The notes under the pieces are model-generated. The model searched no databases, was not told the origin of the DNA, and worked only from the letters and a program-made list of their open reading frames with translations. A stretch of 64,000 bases of DNA from Candidatus Dormiibacterota bacterium (lineage in GTDB: Bacteria > Chloroflexota > Dormibacteria > Dormibacterales > Dormibacteraceae). Where the stretch lies: the NCBI GenBank assembly GCA_003169845.1, contig PNAG01000023.1:152168-216167 (forward strand), in the 5' to 3' direction. The translations under genes and the position numbers were made by a program. Below, piece by piece: positions 43,322 through 52,648 of this stretch; within the stretch, counting starts at the first letter, position 1; every line of letters starts with the position of its first letter.

Positions 43322-44362
43322 GTGATCGCCGTCCCGCTCCGCAGGGAAATCCTGGACAACGACCTGACGCTGGCCTACATCGGCGCCCGGATCGGAATCG
43401 AGCACGGCTGGAGCCATCTCTACTCGCTGAGCCTGCAGCACCAGCTGTTCACCCAGCTCCGACCAGAGGCTCCTTTCAACGATGGCGAACGTTTTATCTC
43501 GCCTCCCCCAAGCGCCTGGGTGCTGGTGCCGCTCACGGTCATCGGGGCGGCCGGGACCGTGTACGTCTGGCTGGCGGCCTCGGTGGCCGCGCTGGTCGCC
43601 GCCTGGTGGATCGCCGCGCCCGGTTCCGGCCGGGCCCGGATTCTGTGGCTGATCGCGGCGTTGGCCTGGTATCCCGTCCAGTACAGCCTGAGCCTGGCAC
43701 AACCCGGCGCGATCGTCTTGCTTGCTGCCATGGCGTGCTGGAAGCTCGCCGGAATGGGCAAGCCATATCTGGCCGGCGCCGTGCTCGGCGCGTCGGTGCT
43801 GAAACCTCAGCTCACCCTGGCGGTGCCGCTCGTCCTCCTGGCCGCAGGCAGGTGGCGCATCTTCGCCGGGTGGGCCGTGACCGTCGGCGTCCTGGCCGCA
43901 GTGTCAGCGCTTGTGATCGGCCAGCAAGGGTTGACGGACTATCGCGCACTGCTGTCCGACGCTGAGCGCGTGGCCAACAACCGCTACTTCACCCCGGCCT
44001 ATATTCTCGGCCCGGGCGCGCTCAGCTACGCGGTGCAGGCCGTGGTCGCGGTGATCGGGGTGGCGGGCGGATATCTCAACCGGCGTTCCAGCCTGGCCCG
44101 GATTTTCGCGCTCGGCCTCGTGACGACCACGCTCGCCGCCACGTACTGGCATCTCCAGGACTACGCGATCCTGGCCGGGGCCGCATGGCTTTTCTGGCGT
44201 GACGAAGCGCCCGCCTGGCGGCGCTGGTGGCTGCTCGTCGTGGCGATCGGCGGCGAGCTCGCCTGGCCGCTGAGCCCTCTTCCCATCCTGATCGGGCTGG
44301 CGGTCTGGCTGGGTTACCTCGCCTTGCCCCAGAATCCGGTTCCCCGCCCGGTCAGGGCCTGA
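43322..44362 (+). CDS. GT87-type membrane glycosyltransferase
   Basis: 346 residues from the only canonical start (GTG at 43322). In-frame sequence back to the gltA stop encodes an extra helix (GLAWFLLLGGAFTAWYV) that family members need before the NDLTLAYIGARIG loop, but no ATG, GTG or TTG precedes it. The true start may be non-canonical. VLGASVLKPQLTLAVPLVLL and about 9 helices fit GT87. Confidence 0.72.
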   Translation: MIAVPLRREILDNDLTLAYIGARIGIEHGWSHLYSLSLQHQLFTQLRPEAPFNDGERFISPPPSAWVLVPLTVIGAAGTVYVWLAASVAALVAAWWIAAPGSGRARILWLIAALAWYPVQYSLSLAQPGAIVLLAAMACWKLAGMGKPYLAGAVLGASVLKPQLTLAVPLVLLAAGRWRIFAGWAVTVGVLAAVSALVIGQQGLTDYRALLSDAERVANNRYFTPAYILGPGALSYAVQAVVAVIGVAGGYLNRRSSLARIFALGLVTTTLAATYWHLQDYAILAGAAWLFWRDEAPAWRRWWLLVVAIGGELAWPLSPLPILIGLAVWLGYLALPQNPVPRPVRA

Positions 44363-44365
44363 CCC

Positions 44366-45694
44366 GTGGCGATTTCGTTGGTCCCCGTCCCACGCGCAAG
44401 GCTCATCGTCGGAGCGATGGCGCTGGTGGTCGGAGCCGCAATCCTCGTGCTAACGCACACCTACAGCTTCTATTTCGATGAATGGACTTTCATCCTCACC
44501 GCGCCGGACTGGACGTGGAGCACCTACCTGCAGCCGCACAACGAGCACCCCGTGATGCTCCTTCGTCTCATCTACGCCGCCATCCTCTCGACGGTCGGCC
44601 TCCGCAGCTACCTGCCGTACATGGCGGTGCTGCTGGCGCTCCACGCGGCGAGCGCTGTGCTGTTGTTCGAGCTCGTGCGCAGGCGCGCCGGGGACCTCAT
44701 CGCGATCGCCTGCGCAGCATTGTTCCTCGTGCTCGGCGCGGCCTGGGAAAACCTTCTCTGGGCATTTCAGATCGGCTTCGTCGGTTCGGTGGCCTGCGGC
44801 CTGGGGATGCTGCTGGCGATCGCCGGACCCTCCACCAGACGCCGCCTGGTGACGGCGGCGCTGCTGCTGGCCGGTTCGCTGATGTTCTCGGGAATCGGGG
44901 TTTGCTTCGTCGTCGCTGCCTCCGTGCAGCTCGCGCTCACCCCGGCTCGCCGGCGGGAGCTCTTGTGGTTTGCGCCGGTGATCGCGGCCTTCGGCGCGTG
45001 GTATCTCGCGTTCGGCCACAACGGGACGCCTCCGAACCCGCCTCCCACAGCCGCCAATATCGCACTGCTGCCGCAGTACGCCGCCTGGGGTCTCGGACAG
45101 AGCGCCGCCGGGTTGATCGGGGAAGGAGGGACGTGGGGTCCGCCGGCACTGGTGGCCGCAGCCCTGGCGATCGGCGCGAGCTGGTGGCGGCGCAGGCCCG
45201 ATCCCTTCGCGCTTGGCGTGCTGGCGGCACTCCTGACGGTGTATGTCATCACCGGCATCGGCCGCGCCCAGCTGGGTTACCAGCAGGCCGGCGCCGGCCG
45301 CTACGTCTACGAAGGCGCCGTTTTCTGGCTCATCCTCCTGGCCGATGCTGCCCGCGGCCTGCCGTGGCGAGGAACCTGGCGGCCGGCTCTCGCCGCGTGC
45401 CTCTTCCTCGCTTGTTTCAGCAGCGCGGTTCTGCTGTTTTCCTTCGCCGCGGCCAAAGGCGTGCAGATGCAGCGCGAGGTGGCCGACCTCCAGGCGCTGA
45501 CCGCCGAGCGATCGGACCCATGCATGAACCCCGGCGCCTCGGTGGATACCTTCGTGATGCCGCAGGTCGACAAACCGGCCGTCTACTACCGGGCGACGGA
45601 CCGTTACGGCGACCCCACCGCCGGCCTTCCGATCACCGACCGGGGCGACTTCGACCGCGCCCGGAGCAACCTGGTGATCTCCGGCTGCCGCTGA
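44366..45694 (+). CDS. Membrane GT-C-like glycosyltransferase
   Basis: 442 residues with GTG start. About 10 helices; the first loop has FYFDEWTFI, an acidic motif like that of ArnT/PMT-type GT-C enzymes. The C-terminal 80 residues form an extracytoplasmic domain with two Cys. It lies 3 nt after the GT87 gene, so the two are probably co-transcribed. The sugar and acceptor are unknown. Confidence 0.6.
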   Translation: MAISLVPVPRARLIVGAMALVVGAAILVLTHTYSFYFDEWTFILTAPDWTWSTYLQPHNEHPVMLLRLIYAAILSTVGLRSYLPYMAVLLALHAASAVLLFELVRRRAGDLIAIACAALFLVLGAAWENLLWAFQIGFVGSVACGLGMLLAIAGPSTRRRLVTAALLLAGSLMFSGIGVCFVVAASVQLALTPARRRELLWFAPVIAAFGAWYLAFGHNGTPPNPPPTAANIALLPQYAAWGLGQSAAGLIGEGGTWGPPALVAAALAIGASWWRRRPDPFALGVLAALLTVYVITGIGRAQLGYQQAGAGRYVYEGAVFWLILLADAARGLPWRGTWRPALAACLFLACFSSAVLLFSFAAAKGVQMQREVADLQALTAERSDPCMNPGASVDTFVMPQVDKPAVYYRATDRYGDPTAGLPITDRGDFDRARSNLVISGCR

Positions 45695-45714
45695 AGTCGT
45701 TCCGAACCGGCTTC

Positions 45715-45720
45715 TACACT
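45715..45720 (+). promoter_or_regulatory. -10 box of lpdA
   Basis: TACACT followed by 9 nt and the GTG start; resembles the gltA box, which hints at shared control of the two loci. Confidence 0.5.
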
Positions 45721-45729
45721 TAGATCGAA

Positions 45730-47106
45730 GTGCCCGCTAGCGATTTCGACGTGGCGATTCTGGGAGGCGGGATGGGTGGTTACCCGGCCGCGATCCGAGC
45801 CTCTCAACTTGGCCTGAAGGTGGCTCTGGTCGAAGCCGACAAGCTCGGTGGCACCTGCCTCCACATCGGCTGCATCCCCACCAAGGCCCTGCTCGAGTCG
45901 TCCGAGCTGTACCACCGGGTGTCCGCCCGCGGACCGGAGTTCGGGGTCAACGCCGACAAGGTGGTTTTCGACTACGGCCGTATCGCCGCCAGGCGCGACG
46001 CGGTAGTGAGCCAGCTCTACAAGGGCGTCCAGTACCTCATGAAGAAAAACAAGATCGAGGTGGTCGCCGGGAGCGGCCGTGTCCGCGACCTCAACACGCT
46101 CGAGGTCGGCGCAAACCAGCTCAAAGCCAAGCACCTCATCATCGCCACCGGCTCGACGGTCAGAACGTTGCCGGGACTTGAGTTCGACGGCAAGTTCATC
46201 GTCTCGTCCGACCACGCGACGCTCGCCCCGACCATCCCCGAGTCGATCTGCATCATCGGCGCCGGAGCCGTTGGTGTCGAGTTCGCGACGCTGTACAACG
46301 AGCTGGGAGTCAAGGTCACGGTGCTCGAGGCCCTGGACCGGCTGGTGCCGCTGGAAGACGAGGAGGTCTCAAAGGAGATGCTGACCGCCTTCAAGAAGGC
46401 CGGCATCGACTGCCGGCTCGGCGTCAAGGTCAAAGGCGCCAAGAAAGCCCGCGATGGGGTCAGCGTGGACACCGATCAAGGCGAGGTCTGGGCGCACCAG
46501 CTCCTGGTCGCAGTCGGCCGCTCACCACGTTCGAAGGACATCGGCCTCGAGAAGGTCGGCGTGACGACGCATCCGAACGGGTTCATCAAGGTCGACGAAT
46601 GGATGAGGACCTCAGCCGAGTCTGTGCACGCGATCGGCGACGTGGTCGGAGGCTTCTTGCTCGCCCACGCCGCCGCCCACGAAGGCATGACCGCGGTCGA
46701 GGACATCGCAGGCCAGCGCGTGGCGCCGATGGACCAGGACCTTGTCACGCGCTGCACCTACTCGCACCCCCAGATCGCGTCCGTCGGTCTGACCGAGAAG
46801 CAGGCCAAAGAGAAGGGTCACGAGGTGCGGATCGGCAAGTTTCCCTTCACCGCTCTCGGCCGGGCGATCATCCACGGCGAGACCGACGGCTTCGTCAAGA
46901 TCGTCGCCGACGGCAAGACGGGCCAGGTGCTCGGCACGCATATCGTCGGGGCCAACGCGACGGAGCTCATCGCGGAGCCCGCGCTTACACAGCTGTTCCA
47001 GGGCGACGCCTGGGAGCTGGGCCGCAACATCCACCCCCACCCGACGCTGAGCGAAGCGGTCATGGAGGCAGCGCTGGCCGTGGACGGCCACGCCATTCAT
47101 ATCTAG
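45730..47106 (+). CDS. lpdA: Dihydrolipoamide dehydrogenase (E3)
   Basis: 458 residues with GTG start. FAD-binding GGGMGGYPAA, redox-active disulfide GGTCLHIGCIPTKA, NAD-binding GAGAVGVE and C-terminal HPHPTLSE base. It reoxidises lipoamide of the E2 encoded two genes later. The next gene begins immediately after its stop. Confidence 0.94.
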   Translation: MPASDFDVAILGGGMGGYPAAIRASQLGLKVALVEADKLGGTCLHIGCIPTKALLESSELYHRVSARGPEFGVNADKVVFDYGRIAARRDAVVSQLYKGVQYLMKKNKIEVVAGSGRVRDLNTLEVGANQLKAKHLIIATGSTVRTLPGLEFDGKFIVSSDHATLAPTIPESICIIGAGAVGVEFATLYNELGVKVTVLEALDRLVPLEDEEVSKEMLTAFKKAGIDCRLGVKVKGAKKARDGVSVDTDQGEVWAHQLLVAVGRSPRSKDIGLEKVGVTTHPNGFIKVDEWMRTSAESVHAIGDVVGGFLLAHAAAHEGMTAVEDIAGQRVAPMDQDLVTRCTYSHPQIASVGLTEKQAKEKGHEVRIGKFPFTALGRAIIHGETDGFVKIVADGKTGQVLGTHIVGANATELIAEPALTQLFQGDAWELGRNIHPHPTLSEAVMEAALAVDGHAIHI

Positions 47107-49215
47107 ATGTCGACCACCAAGCCGCGAGAACCCGCGGCCGCCGGGCGCGCGCAGGGCGCATTAGATAAGCCACATGAGCCGGCGTTCAAGCCCGAGTGGC
47201 GTTATCAGCAGCCGGTCGCGTGGCGCGACACCGACCTCGACGAGAAAACACTCAAGGAATGGTTCAACTACATCCTGCTCGGCCGGCAGGTCGATTACCG
47301 GTTCCAGGTCTTGAACCGTCAGGGTCGAGCGCCCTTCATCATCTCGTGCGCAGGCCACGAGGCGGCGCAGATCGGTGTCAGCTGGCCGCTCAAGCCCAAG
47401 CACGACTGGCTCGCGCCCTACTACCGCGACGTTGTCCTGTGCATGCGCATGGGCATGACGCCGCTCGATCTGATGCTCGCGGTGCTGGCCAAGAAAGCCG
47501 ACCCGGCGTCCGGCGGCAAGCAAACCCCCGGCCACTTCTCGGATTCCCGGCACAACATCACTTCGGGCGGGTCTCCAGTGGCCACCCAGATGGTGCGCGG
47601 GGCCGGCGTGGCCTACGCGCTGCAGATGGATGGCACGGACAAGGTGCTGATGACGTGCTACGGCGAGGGCTCAGGCGCCGAGGGAGACGCGCACGAGGCG
47701 TTCAACTTCGCGGCGATCTACAAGCTGCCCGAGGTCTTCGTCTGCGAAAACAACGGCTTCGCCATCTCGACACCGTTCCGCAAGGAATACGCCATCGAAC
47801 ACGTCGCGCAGCGCGCGGCGGGCTACGGGTTCCCGGGCGTGACGCTCGACGGTCGTGATCCCGTCACTGCCTACGTCGTCGCCGGCGAAGCGATCGCTCG
47901 CGCGCGTGCCGGGCACGGGCCAACTTTGATCGAGTGCCTGGTCGACCGGCTGGGCGCCCACTCCTCTGAGGACGACCAGCGGCGCTATCGAACGCAGGAG
48001 GAGATCGACCGGCTCGCCGAGAACGACTGCCTCGAACGGTTCAAGAAGCGCCTGCTCGACGAGGGCGTGATGTCGGCCAAAGAGATCGCCGAGTACGAGG
48101 AGCGCGTCAAAGAAGAGGTTGCGAAGGCGACGAAAGAGGGCATGGACTCGGCCGACCCGGCGCCTGAGGACGCGCTCACGAACGTCTACGGCTCGGGGGC
48201 GCCAGGCGCGATGGATCCCGCACCGGATGTCGAGACGGAGGAGATGAACATGGTGGCCGCGCTCCGCTCGGCCCTGACCGAAGAGATGGAGCGCGACGAG
48301 CGGGTAATGGTGCTTGGCGAGGACGTTGGGCAGAAGGGTGGCGTTTTCCTCGTCACCGACGGTCTGCGCGCAAAGTTCGGCGAGGCCCGCGTCATCGACA
48401 CACCCCTCGCCGAGTCATCGATCGCGGGTGTGGCGCTCGGCCTTGCGATCTACGGCAAGCGGCCCGTGGCCGAGATGCAGTTCACCGACTTCGCGCACAT
48501 GGCGTTCAACTCGATCACCAACGAGGCCGCGAAGTACCGCTACCGCAGCGATGGCGACTGGTCCGTGCCGATAGTGGTGCGCGCGCCGATGGGCGGTCAC
48601 GCGCACGGCGCCCTGTATCACTCCCAGTCGATCGAGGCGCGATTCGCCACTCCGGGACTGAAGATCGTGATCCCGTCCAGTCCCTATGAGGCGAAGGGCT
48701 TGCTGCTGGCGGCCATCCGCGACCCGGACCCCGTTCTTTTCTTCGAGCACAAGCGCCTCTACCGCATGTTCAAGGAGGCGGTGCCGAAGGGCGAGTACAT
48801 CATCCCGCTGCAGGTCGCGCGCACGGTGCGCGAGGGAAGTGACATCTCTGTTTTCTGCTATGGGCTGATGGTCCACTATGCCCTGGAGGCGGCGAAGAAC
48901 CTCGAGGCGGACGGAGTCAGCGTCGAGATCGTCGACCTGCGCACCGTCTACCCTCTCGACAGGGACGCGATCATCACCTCGGCGCGGAAGACGGGCAAGT
49001 CGCTGGTCCTCTACGAGGACAACTTCAGCGTGTCCATCGGCTCGGAGGTGGCCGCTCTCATCGCGGACGAGGCATGGAGCTGGCTCGACGCCCCGGTCAA
49101 GCGACTCGGCGGCCTCGACGTTCCGTCGATGCCTTACGCGATGCCGATGGAAGACTTCTTCATGCCGACCCCCGAGAAGATCACCAAGGCCCTGAGGGAC
49201 CTCGCCGCGTACTGA
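47107..49215 (+). CDS. Fused E1 alpha-beta 2-oxoacid dehydrogenase
   Basis: 702 residues. The N-terminal 350 residues are E1 alpha with the TPP motif YGEGSGAEGDAHEAF...ENN. An acidic linker follows (DALTNVYGSGAPGAMDPAPD), then E1 beta from about 385 (NMVAALRSALTEEMERDE, LGEDVGQKGGVF, PLAESSIAGVALGLA). Branched-chain or pyruvate-type substrate cannot be decided. In most bacteria these are two genes. The first 30 residues are poorly conserved. Confidence 0.92.
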   Translation: MSTTKPREPAAAGRAQGALDKPHEPAFKPEWRYQQPVAWRDTDLDEKTLKEWFNYILLGRQVDYRFQVLNRQGRAPFIISCAGHEAAQIGVSWPLKPKHDWLAPYYRDVVLCMRMGMTPLDLMLAVLAKKADPASGGKQTPGHFSDSRHNITSGGSPVATQMVRGAGVAYALQMDGTDKVLMTCYGEGSGAEGDAHEAFNFAAIYKLPEVFVCENNGFAISTPFRKEYAIEHVAQRAAGYGFPGVTLDGRDPVTAYVVAGEAIARARAGHGPTLIECLVDRLGAHSSEDDQRRYRTQEEIDRLAENDCLERFKKRLLDEGVMSAKEIAEYEERVKEEVAKATKEGMDSADPAPEDALTNVYGSGAPGAMDPAPDVETEEMNMVAALRSALTEEMERDERVMVLGEDVGQKGGVFLVTDGLRAKFGEARVIDTPLAESSIAGVALGLAIYGKRPVAEMQFTDFAHMAFNSITNEAAKYRYRSDGDWSVPIVVRAPMGGHAHGALYHSQSIEARFATPGLKIVIPSSPYEAKGLLLAAIRDPDPVLFFEHKRLYRMFKEAVPKGEYIIPLQVARTVREGSDISVFCYGLMVHYALEAAKNLEADGVSVEIVDLRTVYPLDRDAIITSARKTGKSLVLYEDNFSVSIGSEVAALIADEAWSWLDAPVKRLGGLDVPSMPYAMPMEDFFMPTPEKITKALRDLAAY

Positions 49216-49230
49216 TGGTCAAAAACATAA

Positions 49231-50613
49231 ATGCCTAAGACCACCCGCGTCGTCATGCCGCAACTGGGAGAGTCGGTCCACGAAGGGACCATCTCGAAAT
49301 GGCTGGTCAAGCCGGGCGACAAGGTCGTCGAGTTCGAGCCCATGCTCGAGGTCGACACCGACAAGGTCAACGCGGAGGTGCCGGCACCCGTGACCGGGAT
49401 CTTGCGCGAGATCCTGGCCAAGGAAGGCGAGACGGTCCAGGCCGGCGCGGAGATCGCAGTCGTGGAGATCGGATCCGACGGCGAGGTGACCGCAACACCA
49501 CAAGCAGCCCCAGCCCCCGCCACAGCAGCGCCAAAAGCCTCCGCGGAAGCAGCTCCAAAGCCGTCGGCAAAAGTTCCCGAGGAAGCAGCTTCGCCGGCGG
49601 CTACAAAACCGACGGCAGAAGTTCCTGAGGAAACTGCTGCACCGGCAGCTACAAAACCGGCGAGTGAAGAACGCATCCCCTCTCCCCCTTCAGGTGAGAG
49701 GGTTAGCGAGAGGGGCGCGGAAGAACCCAAGCTCGAAGGCGGAGAACATCGCTACTCCCCCGCCGTGCAGATGCAGGCCTCAGAGCTGAAGGTCGACCTG
49801 TCGAAGGTGACCGGGACCGGCATCGGCGGTCGCGTGACCAAGAAGGACGTCCAGGAGTTCGCCGCCCGCCCAAAGGCGGCCCCGGCCGCACCCGCCCCAA
49901 CGGTGACACCCGGAGAAGGCGACCAGGTCGTCCCGCTCACGCGGGTACGCAAGCTGATCGCCGAGAACATGGTTCGCTCCAAGACCACGATCCCCCACGC
50001 CTGGCAAACACAGGAGGCGGACATGTCTGGCGTGGTGGCCAACCGCGCTGCGAACAAGGCCGCGTTCCAGAAGCAGGAAGGCTTTTCTCTGACCTACCTG
50101 CCGTACGTCATGGCCGCGGCTGCGTCAGCCCTGCGCGAGCACCCTGAGGTCAACGCAACTTTCAACGAGACCGAGATCATCATCCACCGCGACATCAACC
50201 TCGGCATCTCGGTCGGACTGGAGGACACCCTGATCGTGCCCGTGGTTCGGCGCGCCGACGGACTCTCGCTCGCGGGCCTCGCCCGTTCGGTCAACGACAT
50301 CGCGACCCGCGCCCGCAACAAGCAACTGAAGGCAGACGACCTCGCGGGCGCCACGTTCACCGTGAACAATTCCGGCACTTTCGGGACCCTTTTCAGCTAT
50401 TCGGTCATCAACCCGGGCCAGGCCGGGATCCTGACCATGGAGGCGATCGTCGAGCGACCGGTGGCGGTCGACGGGATGATCGGAATCAAGCCGATGATGT
50501 ACGTGTGCTTCTCGTTCGACCACCGGGTGCTGGACGGTCTCCAGGCAGCACGTTTCCTCACCTCCTGCCGCAAGTGGCTGGAAGCCATCACAGCTGATTC
50601 GCCGGTTTACTGA
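49231..50613 (+). CDS. Dihydrolipoamide acyltransferase (E2)
   Basis: 460 residues. One lipoyl domain (1-90, Lys in DTDKVNAE), a long Ala/Pro/Glu linker (about 91-175), a peripheral subunit-binding domain (YSPAVQMQASELKV, GTGIGGRVTKKDV), then the catalytic domain with FDHRVLDG. The linker holds an in-frame copy of a palindromic repeat at 49676-49718. Order E3-E1-E2 gives a complete complex. Confidence 0.92.
   Translation: MPKTTRVVMPQLGESVHEGTISKWLVKPGDKVVEFEPMLEVDTDKVNAEVPAPVTGILREILAKEGETVQAGAEIAVVEIGSDGEVTATPQAAPAPATAAPKASAEAAPKPSAKVPEEAASPAATKPTAEVPEETAAPAATKPASEERIPSPPSGERVSERGAEEPKLEGGEHRYSPAVQMQASELKVDLSKVTGTGIGGRVTKKDVQEFAARPKAAPAAPAPTVTPGEGDQVVPLTRVRKLIAENMVRSKTTIPHAWQTQEADMSGVVANRAANKAAFQKQEGFSLTYLPYVMAAAASALREHPEVNATFNETEIIIHRDINLGISVGLEDTLIVPVVRRADGLSLAGLARSVNDIATRARNKQLKADDLAGATFTVNNSGTFGTLFSYSVINPGQAGILTMEAIVERPVAVDGMIGIKPMMYVCFSFDHRVLDGLQAARFLTSCRKWLEAITADSPVY
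49676..49718 (+). repeat. Palindromic LALSPKGRG-type repeat inside the E2 linker
   Basis: CCCTCTCCCCCTTCAGG then GAGAGGG and CGAGAGGGG form a hairpin like the one at 12406. It is translated as RIPSPPSGERVSERG in the flexible linker, so the insertion is tolerated. Confidence 0.6.
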
Positions 50614-50630
50614 GCGCTGCTCAGCTAGTA

Positions 50631-50825
50631 GGCCGGATTCACTCCGGCCGTCCCCGACCTCGCTAATTCCGCCCAAACATGGCGAGGAGTGTCCATTCAG
50701 TAAGTCCCATCGCCGGGGAGGGAACGCAGGGCCTCGAATCCGGCCGAGTTCGCGACGGCAGCAAGCCAATCGCGAGCGGCCATTGAGAGGCCCGATGAGA
50801 GGGAACCGCTGAGGTTCCCTCTCAT
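50631..50825 (+). repeat. Composite two-hairpin repeat (family 2) after the E2 gene
   Basis: Begins with GGCCGGA-TTCAC-TCCGGCC (50631-50649) and ends with a perfect 13-bp stem ATGAGAGGGAACC/GGTTCCCTCTCAT with GCTGA loop (50795-50825). The final hairpin probably terminates both converging genes. No gene is seen in 50614-50828. Confidence 0.7.
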
Positions 50826-50828
50826 TTG

Positions 50829-52622
50829 TCACGGCTGATTCGCCGGTTTACTGACGAGCAGCTCGTAGATTCCGAACGTGCCGGCGGGTTGGAAGCCCGT
50901 GGCGATGTAGTCCACGAGAGGCCTCCGCGGCACCGGCCGCCCCTCGGCCCAGAAATCGACCAGGGCCTGGCTGAGCACAACGCACACGCCTGGCCGGCCG
51001 CGGATCTGGTTGACGATTGATTGCTGCGTCGCAGCGTCCAGGCTGAAGATCCAGATCCCTGAGTCGGAGTTGAGAGGCGAGACCGCGGCCCGTCCGGTCC
51101 ACAGGTTCAGGCTTGCCATGCGAGGCATCGTGATCAAGGTCGTGCAATCCCTGCCCGTAGCGACTGCCAGTGACTGCAGGGCGGTCGCCTGCGCGGAAGG
51201 GATCCTCATCAACTCCGTCCCGGGCAGGCCGAGCTGCGCGCCTGACGCGTACGCCGTCCCGCTCAGGAAGACGAAAAGCGCCCACACCGCGACGTTCACG
51301 GCGACAGCCCCTCGCGGCAGAGACCTCGCCACCGTCAACCACGACTCGCTCCGCCGCGAGAGCGCCCACGTGCGCAGCTGCCTCAGCCCGTCGTTGAAGG
51401 TGATCGCGCCCACCGGCACCAGCGTCAGGGCGGCGAGCCACTCCTGAGTGCCGGCGACGGGGTACACCTGGAGCGCCTCCATCACCGCGAGCGCGGCCAG
51501 CAGCAGGCGCGCTGAGGGATCCGCGGGATTGTCGGCGTCGCCGGGTGGAGGCACCACAGCGACCCACACGAGCGGGAGCGCCAGGAGGAAGAACCAGGAA
51601 GGCAGCAGCAGGACGGAGAGCCAGATGAAGGCGCCGATTCCGATACGCACGAGAGCAACGACAGCCGGGGAGCTTCGGGCGCCGAAGCTCGCCAGGAGAA
51701 TCGCAGCCGCAGCTGCCAGGGAAAGCACCGCCCACCCGACGTCGGGCACGCTGACCCTGGCGAGCAGGACAAACAGCTCGGGAAGACCCAGGGCGCTGGT
51801 GACCGAGCCGGCAAGGTCGGAGGCTCGCAGCCCGGCTGCGGCGGCCGCGATACCGAGACAGGCCACCGTCAGCGCGGCCGCGCCGCCGATCAGATGAATG
51901 GCATCGCTCCGACGGAGGGCGGGCGCTGCCGTCCTGAATGCAGCGAGGGCGACACCCGCCGCGGAGATTGAAATCACGAGCGCCAGCTCCCAAACCCATT
52001 GGAGGCTGAGCAGGCGCGCCATCAATAGGAAGGGAGACGCAACCATGACGACGGCCATCGGCGGCAGCAGCCAGCGCCTCCAGCGGCCGCTAGCACATGC
52101 CACGAGCGCGAAAGCCACCGCCAGGGCGCCAAAGGCGCCGACGTTGATCTTCACCATCACGATGGCGGCGACCACCGCGCCGATCAGCGTCGCCGAGGCG
52201 CGAGGTAAGCGGGCTCGGTACGCGGCGAGTGCGGCGAGCATCACGATCAAGACGCCGACCAGGCCCGACGGATGCATCGGCTCGCTCGTAAAGGCCGACA
52301 GAGCGTGAAAGGTGAGAAACTGCCCGGCCACTCCGAGCCAGAGGTTTCGCGTCAGCGCGAGGACCGCGAGTCCGCCGATGAGGCTTCCGAGCAGCCAGAG
52401 AACCAGGGTGACGATGCGGCCGTTGTCGGTGTTGACCTCCAGGCCCAAGACGCGGAAGACTCCGCCCATCAGCTCGTAATAGAACGGACCGTAGAACTGG
52501 TAGACGGGGTGCCCGCCGAGGTAATCGCGAAGGGTCCAGAGGAAATAACCCTCGTCGTCATAGGGCTGGAAGACGCTGAACATCGACCAGAACCCGACCG
52601 GCGCGAGGACCAGGGTGGTCAC
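50829..52622 (-). CDS. Large membrane protein, GT-C glycosyltransferase-like
   Basis: 597 residues from the GTG at 52622. A CTG that overlaps the upstream TGA as CTGA (52652) is an alternative that adds ten residues. About 12 helices, with an acidic first loop (FQPYDDEGYFLW) as in GT-C enzymes, and a 150-residue C-terminal extracytoplasmic domain. The long open sequence further upstream overlaps the GT2 gene and is rejected. Substrate unknown. Confidence 0.65.
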   Translation of the reverse strand: MTTLVLAPVGFWSMFSVFQPYDDEGYFLWTLRDYLGGHPVYQFYGPFYYELMGGVFRVLGLEVNTDNGRIVTLVLWLLGSLIGGLAVLALTRNLWLGVAGQFLTFHALSAFTSEPMHPSGLVGVLIVMLAALAAYRARLPRASATLIGAVVAAIVMVKINVGAFGALAVAFALVACASGRWRRWLLPPMAVVMVASPFLLMARLLSLQWVWELALVISISAAGVALAAFRTAAPALRRSDAIHLIGGAAALTVACLGIAAAAAGLRASDLAGSVTSALGLPELFVLLARVSVPDVGWAVLSLAAAAAILLASFGARSSPAVVALVRIGIGAFIWLSVLLLPSWFFLLALPLVWVAVVPPPGDADNPADPSARLLLAALAVMEALQVYPVAGTQEWLAALTLVPVGAITFNDGLRQLRTWALSRRSESWLTVARSLPRGAVAVNVAVWALFVFLSGTAYASGAQLGLPGTELMRIPSAQATALQSLAVATGRDCTTLITMPRMASLNLWTGRAAVSPLNSDSGIWIFSLDAATQQSIVNQIRGRPGVCVVLSQALVDFWAEGRPVPRRPLVDYIATGFQPAGTFGIYELLVSKPANQP

Positions 52623-52648
52623 CCCCAGCGCCAGCCCCGAGCGGCGGT

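Noticed and set aside
50700..50790. tRNA-like string CTCGAATCCGG in the gap after E2
   Set aside because: No acceptor stem or D-arm can be paired around it, and the T-loop lacks the expected TTCGA.
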